Below, one piece after another: positions 1-6,225 of a stretch of 8,005 bases of DNA. Position 1 is the stretch's first letter. Every line of letters begins with the position of its first letter. This DNA is from Deltaproteobacteria bacterium UBA4427 (GTDB lineage: Bacteria > Myxococcota_A > UBA9160 > UBA4427). The DNA is taken from assembly GCA_002390675.1 (NCBI GenBank), contig DGPZ01000057.1, positions 1 to 8,005 on the forward strand, read 5' to 3'. Under the pieces are notes generated by a model that made no database searches, was not told the DNA's origin, and worked only from the letters and a program-made list of their open reading frames with translations. Made by a program: the position numbers and the translations under genes.

Positions 1-662
1 TAGAGCCGCCGAGCAGCCAACCCAACCAGACCGAGGCCCATCAGAAGCGCCGTGCCAGGTTCAGGAACCAGCGTCCAGCCTGCCGCGACGGGGTCGAAGA
101 AGGTGCCGGTGAAGGTGGTGTTGGCATTATACAAGGTACTCGCATTGCCGAACGTCTGGGGCAGGCCAGTTGCGTTAGCGAGTGTTGCGTTGGAAAAATC
201 CGCGCCGAACAAGCTCGCGAAGGTAAGGTCCGCGCCCCCTAGGCTCGCGAAGGACAAGTCCGCGCCGCCCAGATTCGCGTTGGTCAGGAGCGCGCCACTT
301 AGGTTCGCGTTGTTCAGGTTCGCGTTGAACAGGTTTGCGCTGCTCAGGTTCGCACTGGATAGGAACACGTTGTCCAGGCTTGCGTAGGACAGGTTCGCGT
401 TGTTCAGGTTCGCGCCGGTCAGGTTCGCGTCTAACAGGTTTGCGCTGCTCAGGTTCGCGTCGCTCAGGTTCGCGCCGATCAAGGACTCACCGGACAGGTC
501 CGCGCCCGGCTCCAGATTGTTTCCCGAGTACAACAAGTCGCCGCCGAATACGGACTGGATTGGGTCAATAATCGTCCCAATATTCAGCTGATACGAAGCC
601 GCGAATGCGGAGCTTGAAAAAAAAGAGCCGGCGATAATCAAAATCAGAACGAGCTTGAGCAT
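1..662 (-). CDS. Pentapeptide-repeat protein with signal peptide and PEP-CTERM sorting signal (3' edge cut)
   Basis: The minus strand reads 220 codons from ATG at 662 to the window edge. The final partial codon is TA-, so the stop probably lies right at the boundary. Residues 1-21 form a signal peptide (hydrophobic LVLILIIAGSFF, cleavage near AFA/A). Residues about 54-165 are some 23 consecutive pentapeptides of the A(N/D)Lxx type, predicted to fold as a right-handed quadrilateral beta-helix. A linker of about 30 residues leads to VPEPG (199-203), a hydrophobic segment (204-217) and a terminal Arg-Arg, which is the tripartite PEP-CTERM signal cut by an exosortase. The protein is therefore inferred to be exported and processed at the envelope or released; no exosortase gene is in view. 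AGGAAGG at 670-676 lies 7 nt before the ATG and supports this start. It probably has its own promoter. Its specific role is unknown; a structural or matrix role is typical of PEP-CTERM proteins. Confidence 0.93.
   Translation of the reverse strand, partial: MLKLVLILIIAGSFFSSSAFAASYQLNIGTIIDPIQSVFGGDLLYSGNNLEPGADLSGESLIGANLSDANLSSANLLDANLTGANLNNANLSYASLDNVFLSSANLSSANLFNANLNNANLSGALLTNANLGGADLSFASLGGADLTFASLFGADFSNATLANATGLPQTFGNASTLYNANTTFTGTFFDPVAAGWTLVPEPGTALLMGLGLVGLAARRL
51..505 (-). repeat. 15-bp tandem repeat tract encoding pentapeptides
   Basis: The repeat core of the PEP-CTERM gene (strongest at about 170-505) is built from imperfect 15-bp units, read on the plus strand as variants of aggttcgcgttgttc. 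Copies of 24-26 nt are exact at multiples of 15: 301-324 equals 391-414 (90 bp apart), and 328-353 equals 433-458 (105 bp apart). This suggests growth by duplication of multi-unit blocks rather than independent convergence. All changes keep the frame. Confidence 0.8.
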
Positions 663-669
663 GAAGGAG

Positions 670-676
670 CCTTCCT
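670..676 (-). promoter_or_regulatory. Ribosome binding site of the PEP-CTERM gene
   Basis: AGGAAGG on the minus strand is followed by a 7-nt spacer and ATG at 662. It fixes the start of the pentapeptide-repeat protein and fits the position of its signal peptide. Confidence 0.75.
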
Positions 677-704
677 GAGTGAAAGCCTCTCCCTTCCCGA
701 GAAC

Positions 705-735
705 ACTCTACGCGAACAAACACCTTCTGTGTCAA
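705..735 (-). promoter_or_regulatory. Candidate sigma-70-type promoter for the PEP-CTERM gene
   Basis: The minus strand has a perfect -35 box TTGACA (735-730), a 19-bp spacer, and TAGAGT (710-705, four of six matches to TATAAT). The predicted start near 698 gives a leader of about 36 nt containing the AGGAAGG site. The surrounding DNA is locally A/T-rich compared with the genes. The spacer is longer than the usual 17 bp, so this is a candidate only. Confidence 0.45.
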
Positions 736-1214
736 AAAGATGCAAGTTGAATGCGTTTTATTTAAAAGGCGGCCTTCCCCACAGGGGGGGCAATATCAGT
801 AGCGGGCTTAGCCGAGCCCTTCGAGAGCCGCCCCTGCCCCGTTGCGCCTCGCCTGGGGATCGGACGTCCTGAAGTGGCTGAGATGCACGACAGTCCTTTG
901 AAGTAGCGGGAACTTGCGTGAGCAGCGCTGGCTGCCTTGGCGGCCTCGACGGAATGCATCGCCGCAAAGGAGGCATAAAACGCACCATGGATCACGTCCT
1001 AGCCCATCTCGGACTGAAGCATCCGCCCGGATGAACGCACGGCTCCCGAGCCCCTCTAAGAGCTAGCCCGGGTCCCATGTACTCAGAGAGAAGAGCTAGC
1101 GGCGATTGCATCGATAGCCCTTCCCCGCGAGTTCTGTTAGGCCGAGGAGGACAGCGCTGGAGGGCCTAGGCCCATGCGGGGAGGGTGAACGTCGGGATGC
1201 TTGCGAGGCTGACT
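736..1214. other. Gap without a convincing gene; scattered repeats and hairpins
   Basis: No gene is supported between the PEP-CTERM promoter and the tRNA. Visible elements are: AAGG/CCTT arms followed by TTTT on the minus strand near 762-775, a weak terminator-like element; a perfect AAAGGAGG at 966-973 followed 13 nt later by ATG of a 15-codon ORF (987-1034, plus); a 10-bp direct repeat AAGAGCTAGC at 1058-1067 and 1091-1100; and a nested inverted repeat at 1119-1185. A 77-codon minus-strand ORF (762-995) is Ala/Ser-rich with no recognisable domain, and I do not call it. I see no SRP RNA, RNase P RNA, 6S RNA or tmRNA hallmarks. Confidence 0.5.
1119..1185. other. Nested inverted repeats, possible structured RNA or cruciform
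   Basis: CCTTCCCCGC (1119-1128) can pair with GCGGGGAGGG (1176-1185) over 10 bp with one G-T wobble, enclosing 47 nt. Inside, TAGGCC (1138-1143) pairs perfectly with GGCCTA (1163-1168), and the interior holds the palindrome CAGCGCTG (1152-1159). An alternative self-complementary element, GGGCCTAGGCCC, lies at 1162-1173. No T-tract follows on either strand, so it is not a standard intrinsic terminator. It lies 30 bp past the 3' end of the tRNA gene. It matches no RNA family that I recognise. Confidence 0.25.
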
Positions 1215-1291
1215 TGGTAGTGGTGGGCGGACTTGAACCGCCGACCTACGGCTTATGAAGCCGTCGCTCTAACCAGCTGAGCTACACCACC
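1215..1291 (-). tRNA. tRNA-Met (CAT), elongator type, CCA encoded
   Basis: The minus strand folds as a complete cloverleaf. The acceptor GGTGGTG pairs with CACCACT (G1 with T72 is a wobble), and the D-stem is GCTC/GAGC. The anticodon stem ACGGC/GCCGT closes loop TTCATAA with anticodon CAT. The variable loop is AGGTC, the T-stem GGCGG/CCGCC with loop TTCAAGT, then discriminator A and CCA at 1217-1215. The paired acceptor end and the absence of GGG/CCC pairs in the anticodon stem argue against initiator tRNA. An Ile tRNA with a lysidine-modified CAT anticodon cannot be excluded by eye, but elongator Met fits better; a G1-U72 pair is also known in some bacterial elongator Met tRNAs. It lies 63 bp downstream of the exported-protein gene on the same strand, with no clear terminator between. 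Confidence 0.95.
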
Positions 1292-1354
1292 CCATGTCTA
1301 TTGGGCGGCGGATCTTAGCGCAGCTCCGCGTTTGTCCCAGAGCTAGTGGACGTC

Positions 1355-2047
1355 TTACTCGCCATTCTCGGCATCCGCATAATTGTCTGCATTCTCGAGC
1401 AATTCGGAGAGCATCGCTTCGAGGGCCTCGACGCGGTCTGTTAACTGCATAACCTGTGCAGAAGATCCGGATCCAGCACCGCCGGCGTTACCGGACGACG
1501 CAGGGACGTCGGAAGCGATGGTCTCGCCACGGGCGAAGCGGCTGACCTTGCCCGCGAGGTCGTCGAGGTCGGGAATGATCTCACCGATCGAGCCCGAGTG
1601 AACGAAGATCTCACGCAAGGGCTCCTGGGTTCGTCCATCAGGAGCCAGATTGACCGGAGCGCACTGAACATCGAGGCTTGCGCCCTGCCCGAAGCGTGTG
1701 AACGAGCCATAGAGGACGTAGTCCGCGCCCTTCTTACGAGCGAGTTCCAAGGCGGCTTCGGGGTCCGTAGTGCCGCGGCCTTCGATCTCGCCTCTCACGA
1801 GCTCGAGCGCGCCGATCCGAGCGAACCGCGAAGCGAGCATGTCCGAGAGGCCGGAGCGCAGGTAGTCGGGGTCTTCTGCGCTGTGGACGACCACGGGAAG
1901 AAGAAGGAGTCGCGGCGGGTCTGCTGCCTGCGAGCGCGACGAAGAAAAGATGAGCAAGAGCGACGCAGCCGCTACCAGTGTTTTGATCGTGCGCGAACTC
2001 GACCGAGCGAAGCATTTCGAGCGCCAGCCACCACCAACTTGAAACAT
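1355..2047 (-). CDS. Exported protein with FlgO/TolB-N-like domain and C-terminal coiled coil
   Basis: This is a 230-residue protein. An Arg/Lys-rich n-region (9-22) and hydrophobic TLVAAASLLLIF (23-34) lead to a probable cleavage site at SQA/A (39-42), so it is periplasmic or outer-membrane associated. There is no lipobox. Residues about 46-175 resemble the FlgO/TolB-N-terminal/CsgG-like alpha/beta fold: strand RLLLLPVVVHS, then DYLRSGLSDMLASRFA, an AALELARKKGADYVLYGS segment (99-115) and a further strand. A Gly/Ser/Ala linker (183-197) precedes a short predicted coiled coil (about 198-219) and an acidic tail. I chose ATG 2047 because GGAGGGGG lies 9 nt upstream and it places the signal peptide near the N-terminus. 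An upstream TTG at 2221 would overlap the kinase gene and adds no plausible domain. It lies 67 bp after the sensor kinase, so cotranscription is likely. The exact function is unknown; related domains occur in envelope and flagellar proteins. Confidence 0.82.
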   Translation of the reverse strand: MFQVGGGWRSKCFARSSSRTIKTLVAAASLLLIFSSSRSQAADPPRLLLLPVVVHSAEDPDYLRSGLSDMLASRFARIGALELVRGEIEGRGTTDPEAALELARKKGADYVLYGSFTRFGQGASLDVQCAPVNLAPDGRTQEPLREIFVHSGSIGEIIPDLDDLAGKVSRFARGETIASDVPASSGNAGGAGSGSSAQVMQLTDRVEALEAMLSELLENADNYADAENGE

Positions 2048-2114
2048 GTGCGGATTCCCCCTCCCGCGTATCTGGACGCGAGGCGGCGGATTCTCTGGAA
2101 TCCCAGGGCCAGCG
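2048..2114 (-). promoter_or_regulatory. Intergenic leader with two mutually exclusive pairings near the RBS
   Basis: In the minus-strand transcript between the kinase and the exported protein, a GGATTC-CAGA-GAATCC hairpin (2088-2103) has a perfect 6-bp stem. Its 5' arm, as GGATTCC (2103-2097), can instead pair over 7 bp with GGAATCC at 2058-2052. That distal copy overlaps the purine-rich ribosome binding site region (GGAGGGGGAATCC) of the exported-protein gene. The pairings are visible; a regulatory role is speculation. Confidence 0.25.
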
Positions 2115-3794
2115 TCAAGCTGAAGCGGTGGACTCGCTGGTCGTTGTGGGTATTCGGACGTGGAAAGTGGCGCCTTGGCCCTCTTGGCTCTCGACTTCGA
2201 TCGACCCGCCGTGATCAGCAATGATCTGGTGAGAGATCATGAGACCGAGGCCAGTTCCCTTATCGGGGTCTTTGGTCGTGAAGAAGGGGTCGAAAATCCG
2301 CTCCAAGTTACCCTCTGAGATCCCTTCGCCTGCGTCCTTGAAGCCAATTCGCACACCTGAGGGCGCGCCCGTGGGCCCATCAGTGCCAACCGTGATGGTG
2401 ATCATGCCGCCCGAACGGCTCGCTTGGATCGCATTTAAGGACAAATTCAGAACGACCTGATGGATCTGATCCCGCGCGGCCTCAACCGTCGGCAAATCAG
2501 AACCCAGCTCGAGTTTCACTTCGACGCCTGCTCGTTCCGTCTCACGATGGAGCAGATGCGCGACCTGCGAGACAACATCTTCGAGAGCCACGGGCTCCTT
2601 GGAGAGTGCCGGCGTGTTGCCCCCGCCTCCGAGTCGACTCATCGTTTCCACGAGGCCACGGATGCGTTCAAGCTCGGCGCAAGCAAGCTCGTGATAGTCA
2701 CCCCAGAAAGTCAGATCATCCGTCTCACGCTTTTCCGGCGCGAGGGACAGGAACGTATTGAGCGAGACGAGTGGATTATTGATCTCGTGTGCCAAACCTG
2801 CGGCAAGCGTGCCTAACGTGCCAAGCCGGTCGACCCTTTGAATCTGCGCGCGTGAACGCCGAAGATCATCCACGACCTTCGCGTTCTCGATTGCGATCAC
2901 GGCCTGCATAGCAAGACCTTCGACCAGCATGCGGCCATCTGTGCCAAGAGCTTGCCCGCCACGGCGATTATCAACCGCCAACGCGCCGATCACTTTTTCC
3001 TTGCCCGCGAGCGGCACGACAAAGATCTCTTCGGCAGCAACCTCGGTCAGCCAAGCGCGAACGGGCTTTTCGAGTTCGACAGCCTCATCGCCGCGGAGCA
3101 TCTGCGAATCGCCTTTTAGCAGGCGATCCAAAAATATCGGCGCTTTGGCGCGACTAAATTCGATGTCGGAAATTTTGAAGGCAACGTCGTCATCGGGCGC
3201 ACTTCCCACGAAGCGAACCGTGTCCGAATCCGGATCCCGAAGCAGGAGCGAACAACCGTCGAAATCGAGTTCGTCGCGAAGCGCTACGAGCAATGTTTCA
3301 TGGAGACTGCCGCCTTCGATGTCGCGATGAATCGTACGCGACAGGCGGTTCAAAACCATGAGTTCTTCGAGCAGCGTCGCGCGTTCCGCTTCGAGGGCAT
3401 ACGCCTCGATCGCACGCTGCACTGTGAGCCGCATATCCCCCGGCTCCCAAGGCTTCGCGACATAGCGGTAGATGTTGCCGTCGTTGATCGCTTCGCCGAG
3501 GATCTTCGCGTCACCGTAGGCGGTGACCAAAATTCGCAGCGCGCGGGAGTCGAGTTCACGCACCTGTCGAAGGAACTCGACGCCTTCGATGCCAGGCATC
3601 TTCTGATCCGAAAGCACCACTGCGACGGGATGCTGAGCGAGCAGCTCGAGGCCTTCCTTCGCGCTCGTCGCGGTCAAAACCGTGAAGTCGCGCCGGAACG
3701 TCAGCTCGAATATCCGAAGATTATCCTTCTCGTCGTCGACGTAGAGGATGGGATATTCGCGGTGATCCATTAATCTTGAGGGCTTCGGTCGCAT
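2115..3794 (-). CDS. Sensor histidine kinase with N-terminal receiver and GAF domain (REC-GAF-HisKA-HATPase_c)
   Basis: This is a 559-residue, apparently cytoplasmic protein with no membrane segment. REC (about 14-130) has the acidic pair D20-D21, phosphoacceptor D63 in LSDQKMPG, T91 and K114 in AKPW; the LSDQ...IYRYVAKPW pattern belongs to the RpfG/HupR-like receiver group. A helical connector (131-150) leads to a GAF-like sensor (about 150-306), then HisKA with LAHEINNPL (phosphorylated H336), and HATPase_c with N-box N450/N454, G1 DAGEGI (487-492), F-box FDPFF (501-505) and G2 GTGLGL (513-518). All key residues are present, so it should be active. The start is ATG 3794, because GAGG lies 5 nt upstream; ATG 3770 (residue 9) is an alternative, and a GTG at 3854 has no good ribosome site. 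With no DNA-binding or other output domain, it probably takes a phosphate signal at REC and passes one to a partner encoded elsewhere. It probably forms an operon with the exported FlgO-like protein. Confidence 0.95.
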   Translation of the reverse strand: MRPKPSRLMDHREYPILYVDDEKDNLRIFELTFRRDFTVLTATSAKEGLELLAQHPVAVVLSDQKMPGIEGVEFLRQVRELDSRALRILVTAYGDAKILGEAINDGNIYRYVAKPWEPGDMRLTVQRAIEAYALEAERATLLEELMVLNRLSRTIHRDIEGGSLHETLLVALRDELDFDGCSLLLRDPDSDTVRFVGSAPDDDVAFKISDIEFSRAKAPIFLDRLLKGDSQMLRGDEAVELEKPVRAWLTEVAAEEIFVVPLAGKEKVIGALAVDNRRGGQALGTDGRMLVEGLAMQAVIAIENAKVVDDLRRSRAQIQRVDRLGTLGTLAAGLAHEINNPLVSLNTFLSLAPEKRETDDLTFWGDYHELACAELERIRGLVETMSRLGGGGNTPALSKEPVALEDVVSQVAHLLHRETERAGVEVKLELGSDLPTVEAARDQIHQVVLNLSLNAIQASRSGGMITITVGTDGPTGAPSGVRIGFKDAGEGISEGNLERIFDPFFTTKDPDKGTGLGLMISHQIIADHGGSIEVESQEGQGATFHVRIPTTTSESTASA

Positions 3795-4117
3795 CCGAAC
3801 CTCGCACGGGGACAGCAGTCTGCGGGGCACGGACGAACCGCCCCCTCGAAACACCTGTTGCCCGTGACTTACAACACGCGTAATCGATGGAAAGTGATTC
3901 GGAAGATTCCGCTAACGAATTGAGGGAAACCTGGGTGCCGGGGCCAACGTTTTCTAGATAACCTGAGATCAAATCAACTGAGTCGCAAAGGCATCAGTAG
4001 CCGGTATTTCAGCAGCAACACAAACTTACAGTGTCACTCGAACTTCGCGGTCGGAATCGGAGCTTGCGCCTCTAACAAGTTGGTGAGATTTTCGGCGCCC
4101 GACTCGCGAATTCCGAG
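3795..4117. other. Gap without a gene, upstream of the kinase
   Basis: This stretch separates the deaminase 3' end from the kinase start, both on the minus strand. It should carry the kinase promoter, but no convincing one is visible. On the minus strand a TTGATT with TAGAAA 15 bp later (around 3955-3981) is the nearest match and its spacing is too short. A GAGG ribosome site for the kinase is at 3800-3803. Short ORFs here show no domain or ribosome site. A 6-bp inverted repeat (GACTCG/CGAGTC) at 4101-4119 abuts the deaminase stop. Confidence 0.5.
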
Positions 4118-4119
4118 TC
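4101..4119 (-). terminator. Hairpin overlapping the deaminase stop codon, weak terminator candidate
   Basis: GACTCG and CGAGTC arms flank a 7-nt loop, and the 5' arm includes part of the TGA stop of the deaminase gene. The downstream minus-strand sequence is GGGCGCC and AAAATC, not a T-run, so intrinsic termination is doubtful. It may serve as a 3' end stabiliser or be chance. Confidence 0.2.
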
Positions 4120-5128
4120 AGATCCCGATTTGGCGCGTTTTGATTCCCGCTTCGCGCAGGAGCGCGAGAGACACGTCGCCGAGCGGGTAATCGCTCTGAT
4201 AAATCACTTCAATGAGCCCCGCATTGATAATCATCTTCGTGCATTGCAGACACGGAGAGAACGTCGTGTAAATCGTACCGCCCTTGAGCGAGACGCCATG
4301 GTAGGCCGCCTGGGTGATCGAGTTTTCCTCTGCATGCGAACAGAGGCATTCGTCGAGCCGTGTACCGCCCGGCGCGAGATCGTTACATCGCGGGCAGCCG
4401 CCTTCGTTGCAGTTAGTCGTGCCTCGGGGCGTCCCGTTATAGCCCGTCGAAATGATTCGCTTGTCGAGGGTCACCACCGCGGCCACTTTGCGCTTTACGC
4501 AGTTGCTTCGTGAAGCAACTACGCGGGCGATATTCATAAAATAGTCGTCCCAGCCCGGCCGATCGAAAGCCAAGTTCGCGCGGACCCAGGTCTGGATCTG
4601 ATCCTGAAACCCTTGCAGGGTGTCGTCATTCGCGAGACGAAAATCCGCTTCGGCTTCAACCGCATCGAGCTGCTGCGCGTTAGGGTCATCACTGCCCCGC
4701 TCACGCACCTCGAGCCGTTCGAGGTCAGCGACGGTCGCGGGATCTCCCGAGCGCCCCCGCTTCACCATACGGTCAAAGCGCGTTTCGAGCTTCGCATCGA
4801 CCCAAACCAAGTGGAAAACGTGACCCGTCGCCCCGGCGTGCTGGCGTAGAATCTCGACTTCCACCGGATGGCGGATTGAATCAATGGCGTAGTTCCGGTC
4901 CGGGAGGAGCTGCCGGGCGAGACGCTGAGCCAGAGCGCCCGGCCCCGCCTTCCGACGCATCTCCTGACCGGTCTCGATCATGAGCTCACGGCTCTCTTCG
5001 AGCCCGCGGTCTGCGAGTTCTTTACGAATCGCATCCGACAAAGAGAACACGCTATAGCTGCGCGTCTCCAAGAACTGGACGAATTCTCCCTTACCGGCCC
5101 CGTTACGGCCCGCGACTCCTATGATCAT
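4118..5128 (-). CDS. dCMP deaminase fused to an N-terminal P-loop kinase-like domain
   Basis: This 336-residue protein has two parts. Residues 1 to about 185 form a P-loop NTPase/nucleoside-monophosphate-kinase-like domain: strand MIIGVAG, Walker A-type GRNGAGKGE (7-15; Gly replaces the usual Ser/Thr after Lys13), and SIRHPVEVE (84-92). Residues about 189-336 form a deoxycytidylate deaminase starting RPGWDDYFM. They include GYNGTPRG, the Cys-rich NCNEGGCPRCN (239-249), HAEEN (265-269, zinc ligand H265 and proton-shuttle E267) and PCLQC (292-296, zinc ligands C293/C296). The Cys-rich style resembles fungal dCMP deaminase, which also has an N-terminal P-loop-like region. The expected reaction is dCMP to dUMP for thymidylate synthesis. 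The start is ATG 5128 because it begins exactly at the first beta strand and has GGGGA 10 nt upstream; ATG 5179 adds 17 residues with no good ribosome site. The anti-phage deaminase AvcD has a similar order of domains, but no AvcI-like partner is evident, so I favour housekeeping. Confidence 0.92.
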   Translation of the reverse strand: MIIGVAGRNGAGKGEFVQFLETRSYSVFSLSDAIRKELADRGLEESRELMIETGQEMRRKAGPGALAQRLARQLLPDRNYAIDSIRHPVEVEILRQHAGATGHVFHLVWVDAKLETRFDRMVKRGRSGDPATVADLERLEVRERGSDDPNAQQLDAVEAEADFRLANDDTLQGFQDQIQTWVRANLAFDRPGWDDYFMNIARVVASRSNCVKRKVAAVVTLDKRIISTGYNGTPRGTTNCNEGGCPRCNDLAPGGTRLDECLCSHAEENSITQAAYHGVSLKGGTIYTTFSPCLQCTKMIINAGLIEVIYQSDYPLGDVSLALLREAGIKTRQIGI

Positions 5129-5213
5129 GATTTTATGGTCCCCGATTGCCACCGGCCCGGTCAAGACCAGCCCACGCATTGCTCGCGGGTTCGCGATCTG
5201 TCAGCCTGCGGCG

Positions 5214-6119
5214 ATGAGGGTGTTTGTAACAGGTGCGGGGGGATTTGTCGGGCGAAAGCTCTTGCCGGCGCTCGAGCGCGCGGGCCACGAGCCGACCGGG
5301 GCTGACCGAGAGGTCGACGTCACGAATCCGGCAAGTATTCGCCATGCGCTTCGGCAGAACGCACCGGACGCGGTCATCCACCTCGCCGCTATGAGCAGCG
5401 TTGCTCAGTCCTGGAAAGAACCCGCCGCCTGCTACCGCTTGAATTTCCTGGGCACACGTGCGCTTCTCGACTCGGTCGAACAGGCCTGTCCGAAAGCCCG
5501 GGTTCTTCTGATCGGATCCGCAGACCAATATGCCGCGACGCCCCCGCCGACAGACGACGGGCAAGCGGCTCTGGATGAGTCCACCCCTTTGCTTCCGCGC
5601 TCGCCTTATGCCCGAACCAAGGCAGCAGGAGAGCGGCTTGGTGAAGCGGCTGCAGCCCGGGGCATGAACGTCGTTCGCGTGCGAGCCTTTAACCACACCG
5701 GCGCGGGTCAGCTCGACGCTTTCGTCGTTTCGAGTTTCGCTCGCCAGGTGGCGGCGATCCGTGCTGGTCGCCAGGCCCCGGTCATGCGCGTTGGCAACCT
5801 AGAGAGCGTGCGCGACTTCCTGCACGTAGACGATGTATTGCGGGCCTACATGGCCTTACTAGAGCCAAATGTCCCAGCGGAGGTCTATAACGTCGCAAGC
5901 CAACAAGCGACAACGATACAACATCTGCTCGACCGACTCATCGAAATCGCCGGCATAGCACCACGCGTGGAACAGGATCCAGAACGCTTTCGTCCGACCG
6001 ACTGGTTAGTTGGCGACGCATCCAGACTACGCGAAGCCACGGGCTGGCGACCGCAGGTCACCTTCGACGCGATCCTTCATGAACTCTACGAGGATTGGCT
6101 CGAGCGGGATGCGCAGTGA
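5214..6119 (+). CDS. NAD(P)-dependent SDR, GDP-4-keto-6-deoxy-D-mannose reductase (Rmd) type
   Basis: This is a 301-residue extended short-chain dehydrogenase/reductase. Its Rossmann motif is TGAGGFVG (6-13), and HLAAMSSVAQSW lies at 56-67. The catalytic residues are S102 in GSADQY, Y132 and K136 in SPYARTK. Features specific to the Rmd/GDP-mannose dehydratase branch are FNHTGAGQ (159-166), the RVGN...VRDFLHVDDVLRAY block (192-212), EVYNVAS, and a C-terminal FRPTDW...GDASRLREATGWRP stretch. The likely reaction is reduction of GDP-4-keto-6-deoxy-D-mannose to GDP-D-rhamnose, supplying surface polysaccharide; a different NDP-sugar substrate is possible because gmd, the usual partner, is not adjacent. 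The protein is soluble. ATG 5214 is chosen because MRVFVTGAGG is the canonical start; its ribosome site is weak. An upstream in-frame ATG at 5121 runs antisense into the deaminase gene. It is divergent from the deaminase across 85 bp and convergent with prmA. Confidence 0.88.
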   Translation: MRVFVTGAGGFVGRKLLPALERAGHEPTGADREVDVTNPASIRHALRQNAPDAVIHLAAMSSVAQSWKEPAACYRLNFLGTRALLDSVEQACPKARVLLIGSADQYAATPPPTDDGQAALDESTPLLPRSPYARTKAAGERLGEAAAARGMNVVRVRAFNHTGAGQLDAFVVSSFARQVAAIRAGRQAPVMRVGNLESVRDFLHVDDVLRAYMALLEPNVPAEVYNVASQQATTIQHLLDRLIEIAGIAPRVEQDPERFRPTDWLVGDASRLREATGWRPQVTFDAILHELYEDWLERDAQ

Positions 6120-6225
6120 GCGAGAGAGCAACGCCGAGGGAGGATTCAGGCGAGTGGCCGATTGAGCATTCCAACCCTGTCCGATTCGGCGTGCGAGAAG
6201 CAGCTGCCACGGAGGACATCTGCGA

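Noticed and set aside
51..505. CRISPR-like periodicity
   Set aside because: The period is 15 bp with no unique spacers, and the repeats encode pentapeptides in frame.
762..995. 77-codon minus-strand ORF
   Set aside because: Ala/Ser-rich, no ribosome site or recognisable domain; such ORFs arise often by chance in GC-rich sequence.
1215..1291. Initiator tRNA
   Set aside because: The first acceptor pair is a G-T wobble rather than a mismatch, and the anticodon stem lacks the three G-C pairs of initiators.
1598..2224. 208-codon plus-strand ORF
   Set aside because: It is antisense to the exported-protein gene, whose signal peptide, domain and ribosome site are coherent. Its translation is Arg-rich with no domain.
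4071..4087. Integron attC-like core (TCTAACAAGTTGG)
   Set aside because: The flanks do not satisfy RYYYAAC/GTTRRRY, and there is no matching second box or integrase.
4118..5128. Complete AvcID anti-phage system
   Set aside because: The protein is shorter than AvcD as I recall it, and I see no AvcI-like RNA or other defence gene beside it.
5159..5164. TTGACC on the minus strand as a -35 box for the deaminase
   Set aside because: No -10 box lies at suitable spacing; the A/T-rich stretch downstream is over 20 bp away and touches the start codon.
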